Origin: Leptidea sinapis
Lineage: Eukaryota > Arthropoda > Insecta > Lepidoptera > Pieridae
DNA: 64,000 nucleotides
Assembly (NCBI RefSeq): GCF_905404315.1
Contig: NC_066267.1
Coordinates: 2,928,501-2,992,500, forward strand
Direction: 5' to 3'
Part shown: in pieces, positions 9,683-18,966 of the stretch
Position numbering within the stretch: the stretch's first letter is position 1
How the letters are laid out: each line of letters starts with the position of its first letter
Notes under the pieces: model-generated
Databases searched by the model: none
What the model was told of the DNA's origin: nothing
Seen by the model: only the letters and a program-made list of their open reading frames with translations
Program-made: the position numbers and the translations under genes

Positions 9683-12598
9683 ATGACAACCAAACTCAAT
9701 ACCCGCAATGCAAACTCAAACAGTGAAGACACAATGACATATCAAGTAGTTGACACATACCAAAATGTACTTACCTGTAAATCAAGTCTTAAATTTTTCT
9801 ACGCCAACGTAAGAAGCATATGTAGTCCAGGTAAATTTGACGAACTCATCTGTATCCTACATTCCTTTAAAAAATGTATACACATAGTCCTACTAACTGC
9901 AACCTGGATAAGGTCGGATACACAAGTACAACAATTTCGAATTCAAAACTATACTCATTACTATAATATCAGACCAGATATCATCGGAGGCGGTGTATCC
10001 ATATATGTGCATAACAACTTAAAACACGACATAACTACATCATTATATGTCGGTGGAAATAACTACCTATCCATATATCTCCACAAATATGCACTCACAG
10101 TTGGGGTTGTGTATAAGCCTGGACACACAAATTTTAATGACTTTCTTTGTGGCTATCAGGAACAACTTCTTAAACAAAAGAGAACTATCATCTTTGGAGA
10201 CACAAACATCGACTTGTTAAGCTCTGGCAGTACAACTAGACGTTACAGTACCATGCTTATGGAATCCGGCTATAAACTGATTAACAAAATTGATCCAAAA
10301 TACTGTACACGTGAGACTGAAACCACTAGAACAATCATAGACCACATTTCTACAAATCTAAAGAAAGACAATTTTCATACAGCTATCATTGAGTCATCCT
10401 TATCAGACCATAAGAATATCTATACAGAACTAAAAAGGATACGACCACCAAAGAAACAAATAGTTCAATACGAGTCTATAGATTTTGCGAAATTATATAA
10501 AACGGTTGAGTCGACAATTTTAGAAGTCAATACTCATGATTACTCAATATTTGATGAGTACATTAAAAAGATGATCTCCGAAAATAAAATATACAAATAC
10601 AAAACACTTAATCAGCCACAAAATGAATGGATCAACAGACAGATATTAGCAGGAATTAATGAAAGAAATCAATTATGGTGTAAACTAAAACAACACCCTA
10701 ACAATAGTCAACTAGAAAAAGATTTTAAAACAAAAAGAGACAACCTAGCACAATTAATAAGGAAGACAAAAGAAAAATATTACTACGGAGAATTCTCAAA
10801 ATTCACAAATAACCCGAAAAAAATGTGGAAATTAATCAATACCCTTTCTAATAACAAAACTGTTAATAGTTGTGCTCCTCCAAACCTAACCTCTGAAAAC
10901 GGCACTGTTACTACGGACCCAATAGAGGTATGCGAAATTTTTAACAATTTCTTTGCAAATATAGGGACAAATTTGGCCAACAAAATACCCAAACAGTTTC
11001 ATAATAGTAACACATACACACTACCCTTAGTTAACCACAACACCAAACATCATAATTTGTCTCAATTTACTCCGTGTACTATAAATGGGGTTTCCAAAAT
11101 TATAGATAACTTAGATCCCAACACGAGTACAGGACTGGATGGTATAAATACCAAAGCCATAAAATGTATCAAAAATCTTATAATAAATAAATTAACAAAA
11201 TGTCTAAATCAACTTTTGGCTGAAGGTATCTTTCCGGACAGTCTAAAAGTTGCTAGAGTTACCCCACTGTACAAAGCAGGCAATAAATCTAACCCTGGGA
11301 ACTACCGACCAGTTTCAGTTCTACCGACATTCTCAAAAATTTTTGAAAAAATCATATATAACAAATTAGAGAAATACCTAACTGAGATAAACTTTATATA
11401 TGATAAACAGTACGGTTTCCGGCCAAAATCAAATACAGTTGGTGCCACCATTGATCTAGTAACCACAATAAAAACCAAAATAGATCAGAGGGAAGTGGCA
11501 ATAGGAGTCTTTATTGATCTCAAAAAGGCTTTTGACACCGTCAGCCACACCCTGCTCCTAGAAAAACTGCAACACATCGGTATAATAGAAACCGCACACA
11601 AAATCCTAGAGTCATACTTAAAAAGTCGGTACCAGATTGTAAAAATTGGAGCTCATCAAAGCAAATCCAAGCTGCTGACATGCGGGGTTCCTCAGGGATC
11701 CCTTCTAGCACCTTTATTATTCCTGGTGTACGTAAATAGCATACATCAAGCAGGTATGCAGGGTCATCTTACCCTTTATGCAGACGATACATGTCTATTT
11801 TACTTCGGCAAAAACTTAGAAGGACTAATAGGAAATGCACAAGATGATTTAAATATACTGCAAAAGTGGTTTCAATGTAACCTTTTAACTATCAATGCCT
11901 CCAAAACATCATATATGATATTTAGTGCTAAAAATAAAAAACTACCTAACATTCCTAATCTTACCATCAACGGAGAAGTATTGCAAAAGACTTTTGAAGA
12001 AAAATACCTTGGATTGACACTCAATAAACACTTAACATGGAAATCACACCTAATAAATATAAAAAACAAACTTTCATCTCTAGTAGGCTCTCTACACAAA
12101 ATAGTTCGGTGTATCCCAAAACAAGCTCGACTATTGATATATAATGCCCTAGTTAAGCCACACTTACTCTACCTCATTGAAATATGAGGTAATGCAGGTA
12201 AGACTAATATAAAACCAATCCAAACGCTACAAAACCGAATGATAAAAATTTTACATAATTATGACTACTTAACTCCTACAGAAACTATTTACAAAGAAAC
12301 GAAACTATTGAACATTACTCAACTTTACAACTACTACACATGCATACTTATATATAAGATAACTCATAGACTCATTCACTCAAATACAACATTCACAACA
12401 AAACACAATACCAACAAATATAGTTTACGTCACGCCAGACACCTTGTATTACCTAATATTAGAACCAACTATGGCAAAAATAATATAACATTTGCAGGAG
12501 CACAGCTATACAATAAGCTTCCGAAAACTGTAAGAGAAGCAACTTCGCTCAACATCTTCAAAAAAAGGCTGCTATATCATTTACAAAGCAATGAATAA
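9683..12598 (+). pseudogene. LINE ORF2: APE-type endonuclease + reverse transcriptase, one nonsense codon
   Basis: Residues ~36-250 are the endonuclease: FFYANVRSI, then LTATW where the family has LTETW (catalytic Glu73 is Ala, GCA at 9899-9901), FGDTNIDLL with D173, and SDHKN. Residues ~480-790 are the reverse transcriptase: NYRPVSVLPTFSKIFE, QYGFRPKS, motif A FIDLKKAFDTVSH, GVPQGSLLAPLLF, and YADD at residues 699-702. The frame stops at TGA 12185-12187 in the context YLIEI*GNAGK and continues open to 12598 with the usual C-terminal segment (IQTLQNRMIKILH ... HARHLVLPN ... AQLYNKLPKTVREA). Related proteins have WGNA here, so TGG to TGA is the simplest explanation. No RNase H is seen. Confidence 0.9.
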
Positions 12599-12764
12599 AA
12601 ACATCTTATCATAATAACAATAAACTATATCTTGTAACTTGGACCACCGCCTTAAAAAACCGGAAAGCAGCAATGAGCAAATTCGCCTCTCACTCACTGA
12701 TTTTATGTTCTCATGTAAGTGACGACAGTCTTAATGAGAAATTAAAGTTCTTTAAACCGGATAT

Positions 12765-12940
12765 TTCGGTGGTATGTAGCTTCTGTTCATGGGTCTTTTT
12801 GCTTGCTCAAACTTTGCTACCGTACAGTAAGGCTGGTGGTACTGCCGTTTTATAGACCTTGCCATTAGTTTTTACTGGCATTTTAGCGCCACATACCACC
12901 CCTGTAAGACTACGCTTCTTCAACCATCCAGGTGTCGTTC
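12765..12940 (-). mobile_element. RTE-type LINE scrap (reverse transcriptase thumb region)
   Basis: On the - strand it reads KRSLTGVVCGAKMPVKTNGK, then VYKTAVPPALLYGSKV*ASK, then KTHEQKLH. This is the LTGV.CD...P.K...K.YKT..RPALLYGSE.W...K..E..L pattern of RTE/BovB-like LINEs. One stop replaces the Trp-containing position. About 60 codons remain, antisense to the neuroligin gene. Confidence 0.7.
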
Positions 12941-13309
12941 TCTGTGTTATGTACCGTCTAGTAAATTTCATAAAAATCGTTGGAACCGATACCTAGATAT
13001 GCAATATTTAGATACAAAAATGTTTTTAAATGTTAACAAATCTGACAAAATCACAAACTTTTCCTTTTAATACTATTAGTATAAATCGTTGCAGTTTTTG
13101 TGATTTGTCCTTGACGAGAAACACAAATTTGCACAGATTTACAGAGAAGCAGAGAAATAAATAGACAAAAATTCTATAAAGTACATTTTTGGATCCTGTT
13201 TTGTTTCTACAGAACACACGTCATCTAGTATTGTTTCAAATATAATGCACAATTTTTACTTTGTTACGCTTTTATGATATGTTAAGATTAAAATAATTAT
13301 TCTTTCTAG

Positions 13310-13435
13310 AAATCCTAATGACAATACTCGTCAGGACTCACTTCTCGTCAGGACTCGCGTCACGGGAGAGAAATAGATTTTGTGAAATAACTTGGGAAGA
13401 ATACGACTCAACTCATCAAAAGTATTTAGAAATAA
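13310..13435 (+). CDS. Nlg: neuroligin internal exon (stalk region), frame-broken
   Basis: The acceptor ttctttctAG (13308-13309) and donor A|GTGAGT (13436) are excellent. The first base completes the Gly codon from exon 7232-7383 and the frame gives NPNDNTRQDS, the expected sequence after NFAKTG. Further on, in another frame, ERNRFCEITWEEYDSTHQKY and LEI lead in the correct phase into exon 17257 (A|GT). The exon is 126 bases where 125 or 128 would keep frame, so there is one extra base (or two missing) between 13341 and 13365. Read straight, it stops at TAG 13374-13376. A 17-bp near-perfect tandem duplication (13327-13343 / 13344-13360) lies at the break. It was missed by ORF-length filters. 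Confidence 0.8.
13327..13360 (+). repeat. 17-bp tandem duplication inside a neuroligin exon
   Basis: ctcgtcaggactcactt (13327-13343) is followed directly by ctcgtcaggactcgcgt (13344-13360), 15 of 17 bases identical. Removing one unit does not by itself restore the reading frame. Confidence 0.85.
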
Positions 13436-13499
13436 GTGAGTAATTTGTCATTCTCATTTTTTTCCACTTATAAATGTAAGACCATAAATTAAAGATTGG

Positions 13500-13850
13500 T
13501 CCCCGCTCCGCTCCAAGCCAAGCTAGATACCGCAAGCGTAGTCATAATGTGCGGCAACTAATACTACGCCCAAGTGGGCGTAATCGAGCCAGTCTCAAAC
13601 AATGTGTGATGTGACGTGCCACATGTTCTGTTAATCTTTGCTAATAATTAAAACTAAACAGCTGGGTCTGTAAAAATAATACTACAAGAAATAAGAAAGA
13701 CACTGGGATTACATATCATCAGTAAGTATTTTGTTTCAATCAAGTTATAAAATTTGAAAGATGTCAGGATTGAGTGTCAAGATGCCACGCACACAAGAAT
13801 CTAATAGTTGCTGTAATAAAAAGCTATTGTTCTTAGGTAGTGCGGTATCT
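13500..13850 (+). repeat. dispersed repeat 'E', copy 1 (inverted copy at 40217-40596)
   Basis: It aligns over ~350 bases to the reverse complement of 40217-40596. Shared blocks include caactaatactacgcccaag, gacgtgccacat, actacaagaaataagaaaga, catatcatcagtaagta and gagtgtcaagatgccacgca. The ends carry clustered cgctccgctcc / ttcgctgcgctc motifs next to ctagatacc, which look like weak inverted termini. It could be a non-autonomous DNA transposon. Unnamed. Confidence 0.7.
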
Positions 13851-15003
13851 TTATATTGGTATTAAAAAACTGAGACCAATTGTTAATCTAAGTGTAAGAC
13901 TTATTATACAATTCAGGTTGACTTTTGCTTTCATAGATTTTTAATTAATACAATAAATTTAACGCAATCTTTAATTACCAAGAGATCTACGACTCCTTCG
14001 AGAATCACACTCATCAATCAATTTTTTATAATATTTATTGTTATTGACTTTTGAGTAAAGCTGACCTGGCCCAATAATCTAAGAAGCATTGGCCTTACGT
14101 AGGGATGAGTTAGAGATGGAAATTATTCCTGGCTTCAGAGTAAACCATTCTGGTAAACTTGGTAAATATGCAAGACCAAAGTTATAATATTATATTGTCA
14201 TTGGTACTTGGTTGTTTACAAGTATATCAAGCGTATTCAAGATAGTGAAAATTACATTAAAAGTGTCCGTTACATACATATACATAGGTTAAGATAAAAA
14301 TATATAGGATACAGAACTAAAAAATAACGGCCTAATGCAAGTTTTACTCAAGCTAATCTAAGCTTTTGTAATACTATCAACATTTTTTTTTTCGCCATCT
14401 TAGATTGATATTAACACAGATGGTTTGACAGCAGATTTTTTGTAATAAGGTTACCCTTCGGCTATCGTATAATTCGATCACTGGCTTGTCGTAATCTTGG
14501 ATAATCTTTTAGCGGGTTAAGCCCGGACTAGTCTGTTATTGGCCAACATGAAATAAAATAATGTCATAGTATTGAAATAATCTTACTAGCAAACAAAAAC
14601 TTAAACGAAATAAGATAAAAACAGATATTAATAGAAATTTAAAAAAATGTGCGGCGCGTGTTTCCTTGCTAAAAGGAACTATCTCAGTAAATAGTTGTGT
14701 TAGTGCAGAAGACACCAACATCACACTAGTTTTCAGCAGATCCTCGAGACACTTGGAGTACATATAATATACATAGACACACATACATTCAGTATGTAAA
14801 TATACTGCGTAGAGCTACAAAGGCGACATTCGAAAAATGCACAGGTAGAGCTACTTAAACGTAATCATTTAAAAATAAAAGGAAATAATATATACATAAT
14901 TAACCTAAATAATAAAAAAATTCTATAATTTTATTTCGAAACAACCGGTAAATAATGTAGTAGCCGCACTCTAGTGACTTGACTGACAACAAATCTACCA
15001 TGC

Positions 15004-15272
15004 AGTGCCGAAGCTGTTCAGTACTAATAGGTAAGTAGCGTCGTAGCCGTTCAATACTCATGTGTGAGTAGCGCCGTAGCCGTTCAATACTCGTGGGAAT
15101 GTAGCAGCGTAGCAGTTCAGTACTCTTAGGTGAGTAGCGCCGTAGCTGTGCATACTCGGTTGTAAGTAGCGCCGTAGCCGTTCAGTACTCGTAGGTGAGT
15201 AGCGCCATGGCTGTTCAATACTCGTGTGTGAGTAGCGCCGTCGCCGTTAAATACTTGTGGGTGAGTAATGCC
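15004..15272. repeat. 33-bp minisatellite, about eight units
   Basis: Units start at 15035, 15068, 15101, 15134, 15166, 15199 and 15232, with a diverged first unit at 15004. The consensus is approximately gtagcgccgtagccgttcaa followed by tactcgtgggtga. One unit is 32 bases, the others 33. The period is a multiple of three and a + frame (SAVAVQYSWVS) stays open over the last units, but the intronic position and the 32-base unit argue against coding. Confidence 0.9.
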
Positions 15273-16034
15273 TACGTAAGGGTGATTAATATTTTGTTTT
15301 TCAGATATACAATTTCTTTGCTTGAAAATTTAAAATTAAATATTTATTTTTATGATTATGGTTCACTTGTTTCTACCCTTGTGTTCTCACCATCGTAGCG
15401 TCACGATATAAGTGGTGAAAGGTACTTGTATATTGTAATTGACATGAATATATTGGTAAATATAATAATAATAAAAATCGTGTTCATCAATCAGATACAT
15501 TGCACGCCTGAGGTAATCATCATATAATAAATCTTTTTTAATTAATGTTTAATGCAAAATTTTGAGTTTTAATTAATACTTAAAATAATAATTAAGTCGT
15601 CGGAAATACTAGATTATCGTACTAGAATTTCTTAGTAATTAATATGATGCCCGACATAAAAACATTCCAAAGAGAACACGATGAGTATGCATTTAGCTCT
15701 GAATGAAGCAAAAGAGAAATCTACTAAATAAATTGGTAAGAATACAAGAAATAAATGGGTCAGCGTATAAAAAGGTCTTAGGATTTATGGGATGCACTCG
15801 AATTGAACGTGCTGAGTCATAAATGAGGCGAGCTTTGGACCTTTCAAGCGCTGTTGGGATGTTTTGCACGTTTTTATTCAAAGTCGTTTCATTAGGGATG
15901 ATATTAAATTTATTAGTTTCTATCGCAATAGTCTGCAATTTTATGTCTTATATTTTATTTTAGAGATGCAAATTTTAGAATACATATTATGATATTATCA
16001 ATACACTGAGTGGAGAGAATTCTTCTTAATATGT

Positions 16035-16231
16035 TTTTTTTATGACAGTAAGAGACGAGTCGAGAAGGACGTTCAGCTGATGGTAATTGATACGCCCTGC
16101 TCATTACAATGCAGTGCCGCTCATAATTCTAGAAAAACCTTAAAATTTTGAGAGGCACTACGGCAGAAATAAGCGCCATTGTGGTACTCATAATCTAGCT
16201 GGCATCCTGTGCATAGGAGCCTACTACTGGT
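16035..16231 (-). repeat. SINE-A copy with internal deletion
   Basis: Both ends are present in reverse (T-run tail at 16035 and the ggagcctact-like 5' end at ~16225), but the middle third (gagacttaac to the CAGTAATG hairpin) is deleted, joining aggcactacg to gcagaaataagcgcc. Confidence 0.8.
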
Positions 16232-16483
16232 AACGATATTCTTACAACGAATATTGTCTGTATCTGCATGCTGTATTTATAAGTGTCTATATTGAAATCT
16301 CTATATTTATTTTTCTCTATAGGTCTATAGGTATATCAAATACGTCACTACGACAAGTGTAAAAAATTGGAATAACAGGTTTTCAAAAGTCATTCTACAT
16401 CCACTCGATTCGCAAGAAATTGCTTTTCGTACAGCCAGCTTGTGGACTATCTGCTACCTGTAGTACTCCATAACGTTTTTTGG

Positions 16484-16690
16484 AACTTATATGATATAAT
16501 AATTATAATAATATTGACACACTTTTTACACAAATTATCTTGCCATAAGTTAAGCATATATAGCCTGTGTTATGGGTTACAAGAAAATGATATATTTTAT
16601 GCAATATACTTACTTAAACATACACAAATTCATATAAACATACATAAATACTTTAATTACTCAGAGCAGATTCACTTCAAAGTTAGACGC
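16484..16690 (-). repeat. tRNA-SINE tail (5' head missing)
   Basis: The ataatattgacacac, acacaaattatcttgcc and tagcctgtgttatggg blocks match the tail of the SINE at 6829-7087 in the same orientation. The A/B-box head is not present. Confidence 0.65.
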
Positions 16691-17256
16691 ATCTTTTGAC
16701 ATCTGTCATTTCAAGTATCCTTAAGCGACTTTATTTTACTTTCTATCAAATGTGTCACTTTCTCGTTTGCCTTCTCTTATATATTAATTTAATTTTAAAA
16801 AATGTGTGTACTTAAGTATGCACGCAAGAAGTTATTCTTCTTTGGCGTAATAAAACAAAAATCCTTAAAAAAAATATTCTTCGTGCTACTTTACGTTTGT
16901 AGAAAAAACAATATTGTAAAAAAGATGGTTTTAAATACAACCAATGAAAATATTATTATAGCGCATAATTTAGTTAAATAACGTGCAATTAAATATCATT
17001 TAATTATTTTTAAATTAGAGAGATTTTTTTTCTTTTAAAACTTTTATAAAAATTCAATTTATATATTCTAATTTATTTAATTCGCATCCATTGGTTGTGG
17101 TTCAATATATGAGTTACACAAAGTAACGTGACGGTGTGCGTTCGCAACATAAAAATTCACTCTAATTATTTTTACCTAACTATTTACTATATTAACTCCC
17201 TCCTCCCCAAGCTAGCTTATATATCCTACAGAATAGTAAAGCTTTTCTTATTGCAG

Positions 17257-18167
17257 GTGTGAAACCTCGTTTGAAAAACCATTATCGCGCGCACCAACTA
17301 TCAGAATGTCTCCGCCTCGTTCCCGAACTCCACCGAGCAGGAATGGATGACGTCGCAACACGACACAACCTCTTCAAGAACCACAACGATCAAGACCTTT
17401 ACGAAGGCATAGTTCGACCTGATCCCTTATCTAGAACAATGGAAAGTGATATTAGACGAAATGGTTCCACATTTTCAGAGACAGCGTTGACAACAGTTGA
17501 TTCTATACTCGCCACTTGTGTCACAATCGTTCCAAGTGGAAGAGATGTATCATACAACAACAATGATACAATAGCCAGCTTAGAAGCAGCCGGATATGCA
17601 GCTTATTCCACTGCATTAAGTGTTACAATTGCAATCGGATGTACATTACTTATATTAAACGTCTTAATATTCGCTGGAGTTTATTACCAGAGAGATAAGT
17701 CAGGGTCTCGAGGAAAACAACAACGTTTCAATGAGAAACACTTCGAGACAATATCGGGGAAGCATTCACATTACCATATTGATCCAACGATTGCGTCAAG
17801 CTTAGTCGTCGACGTTGAAAGACAGAATAGGAAAAAGGAACAGAGTCTATCGAATTTGAACTTTAAGGGGCCGTTGGATGGTCCAAAATCACCCAGCCCG
17901 ACGCTTAGTATAAATAATATGATGTTACCGAGTAAATTAGGCAGTAGGAATAGTAGTTTTAGAAAACCGAATGCGTATCAAGGGTATGCAACTTTACCAA
18001 AGAATTTGAATCAATTTAGCTCCCCGTCTATTCCGGATATGCGGCAGCACTTACCGGGATCTTCGCCGATTAGGGAAGAAGAGGAAAGGCGCTTCATCCA
18101 CAGAACTTGCCTCAGGCCGCTATTGATGAAATGCGAGTGTGACATTAGGCGTGTGTTGTTAACATAA
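17257..18167 (+). CDS. Nlg: neuroligin, terminal exon: stalk, transmembrane helix, cytoplasmic tail
   Basis: Starts after ttgcAG (17255-17256); the first two bases finish a codon from exon 13310-13435. VKPRLKNHYRAHQLSECLRL followed by VPELHRAGMDDVATRHNLFK is the conserved neuroligin juxtamembrane segment (the usual Trp before LRL is Cys). A Ser/Thr/Asn-rich extracellular stalk follows, then the single transmembrane helix LSVTIAIGCTLLILNVLIFA (nt ~17613-17687), a basic stop-transfer YYQRDKSGSRGK, and a ~155-residue cytoplasmic tail with Ser/Pro clusters and AYQGYATLP, near where vertebrate neuroligins carry a Tyr-containing gephyrin-binding motif (inference). The annotated frame ends in a Cys/Arg-rich stretch at TAA 18165-18167, but a frame change near 18074-18092 would give a PQAAIDEMRV end at TGA 18140-18142, more like a PDZ-binding terminus. 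Confidence 0.9.
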
Positions 18168-18174
18168 TTTTGTA

Positions 18175-18180
18175 AATAAA
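18175..18180 (+). terminator. polyadenylation signal AATAAA of neuroligin
   Basis: AATAAA (tgtAATAAA context with an extra a) lies 8 bases past the TAA stop and 33 past the alternative-frame TGA, followed by a T/G-rich stretch. It is a plausible end of the mRNA, though a longer 3' UTR cannot be excluded. Confidence 0.55.
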
Positions 18181-18261
18181 AGTTTGTGAATTAATCTGTA
18201 TTAATTATGAATTAAAAAGTTAATTATTCGTGTTGTTTTTGTAATATAATCTGAAGTATTC

Positions 18262-18420
18262 TGTATGAGGTGGTTTATTTTTATGGAAAAGGGGGACAAA
18301 CGAGCGTACGGGTCACTTGGTGTTTAAAGATTACACATCCACAGCTTTGTAGTACGTGGAAGAAGGCTCCTTGATAACTGGCACTGTGGAGGACCGCCAC
18401 ACAGCCACATTAGGCATTAC
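18262..18420 (-). mobile_element. R1/Jockey-type LINE tail, internally deleted
   Basis: Reverse of the family 3' end: ttatttttatggaaaagggg, then acgagcgtacgggtcac, then a jump into cacagctttgtagtacgtgg and cactgtggaggaccgccaca. About 100 bases present in other copies are missing between the two blocks. Confidence 0.7.
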
Positions 18421-18481
18421 GCCTTTTATGTCTTTATCCCTATCCCCACCATCTTCATAAAATTTTGTTTTCAGTTTTAAT

Positions 18482-18715
18482 GGCATAAAGGCATTTATTT
18501 TCTCAAAATTGATTCCTTTAGAATTATTTTTGATGTCATTTCTTATACTACTAGATACTACTACCACTTCGAAAATAAATGGCGCTCTGAGAGAGAAGAA
18601 GCGGCGCAAGAAACTCTCCCAGCATTCTTTTTTTTGCGCTCTTTTCAATAAAAATATACAATATTGTACAGTCATTTCTATCGCTATAAAATAATCACAA
18701 TATAGTGCCAGGTTA
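18482..18715 (-). mobile_element. LINE-tail repeat 'B' copy
   Basis: Contains aaggcatttattttctcaaa, atggcgctctgagagagaag and tacaatattgtacagtcatt blocks, in the order found at 29046-29290, 34286-34508 and 43074-43250. The longest copy (29046-29453) codes on the - strand for a LINE carboxy end, so this is read as its 3' UTR. Confidence 0.65.
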
Positions 18716-18759
18716 TTTAAAAAAGTATTTTAAATCATTTATTAAACGTTAAACACTAC

Positions 18760-18966
18760 CACCCATTTGAAAATTTATGACTCAGATATGAGAGGAATGG
18801 GCGTAAGAAACTCGGCTTAATTTTTTCCAAAAATATTTTGTTAGTATGTTTTTTCATTAAATATATTGTGGGCGGTTGCTTCATTTCCGATTTGTACTAT
18901 CATTAAGAAAGTCAATTATGTTATAGTAACCTTTATCACAAAAACGCTTCTTAAAAATTCTTTTAA
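18760..18966 (-). mobile_element. LINE 'C' family 3' end
   Basis: On the - strand the sequence reads CDKGYYNIIDFLNDSTNRK and then a 3' UTR matching 53738-54030 and, in opposite orientation, 46478-46745 (LCGKGYYNINYFLNEIGNRA). It is diverged. Confidence 0.65.

Larger units (their letters stand above)
8769..12640 (+). mobile_element. nearly full-length CR1/Jockey-group LINE, sense within the neuroligin intron
   Basis: Two consecutive ORFs in the classical non-LTR arrangement: ORF1 8817-9680 and ORF2 9683-12598, the latter broken by a single TGA. The boundaries are approximate. The 5' UTR may begin near 8400-8720, and no distinct poly-A tail or target duplication is visible after 12600. The retained ORFs indicate a relatively young insertion, but the endonuclease Glu-to-Ala change and the nonsense codon suggest this copy is inactive. 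Confidence 0.85.
7384..13309 (+). other. neuroligin intron containing LINE insertions
   Basis: Intron between exons 7232-7383 and 13310-13435, from GTAGGA to ttctttctAG. It holds a repeat-like, relatively G+C-rich stretch at 7760-8085 (including ttatcccgttacgcggggtc, a phrase I associate with lepidopteran repeats), a truncated LINE tail (8103-8385), a nearly complete LINE (8769-12640) and an RTE-type scrap (12765-12940). The remainder is A+T-rich with no further exon seen. Confidence 0.7.
13436..17256 (+). other. last neuroligin intron
   Basis: From GTGAGT at 13436 to ttcttattgcAG at 17255-17256. It contains dispersed repeat 'E' (13500-13850), a 33-bp minisatellite (15004-15272), a deleted SINE-A (16035-16231) and a tRNA-SINE tail (16484-16690). 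The stretches 13851-15003, 15273-16034 and 16691-17230 hold no recognisable gene; the 85-residue ORF at 16442 is largely the SINE tail. Confidence 0.75.

Noticed and set aside
15004..15272. CRISPR-like array
   Set aside because: Units are contiguous and diverged with no unique spacers; it is a minisatellite in an intron.
15410..15440. Candidate for the missing neuroligin exon (tacttgtatattg)
   Set aside because: Donor and phase do not fit; the real exon was found at 13310-13435.
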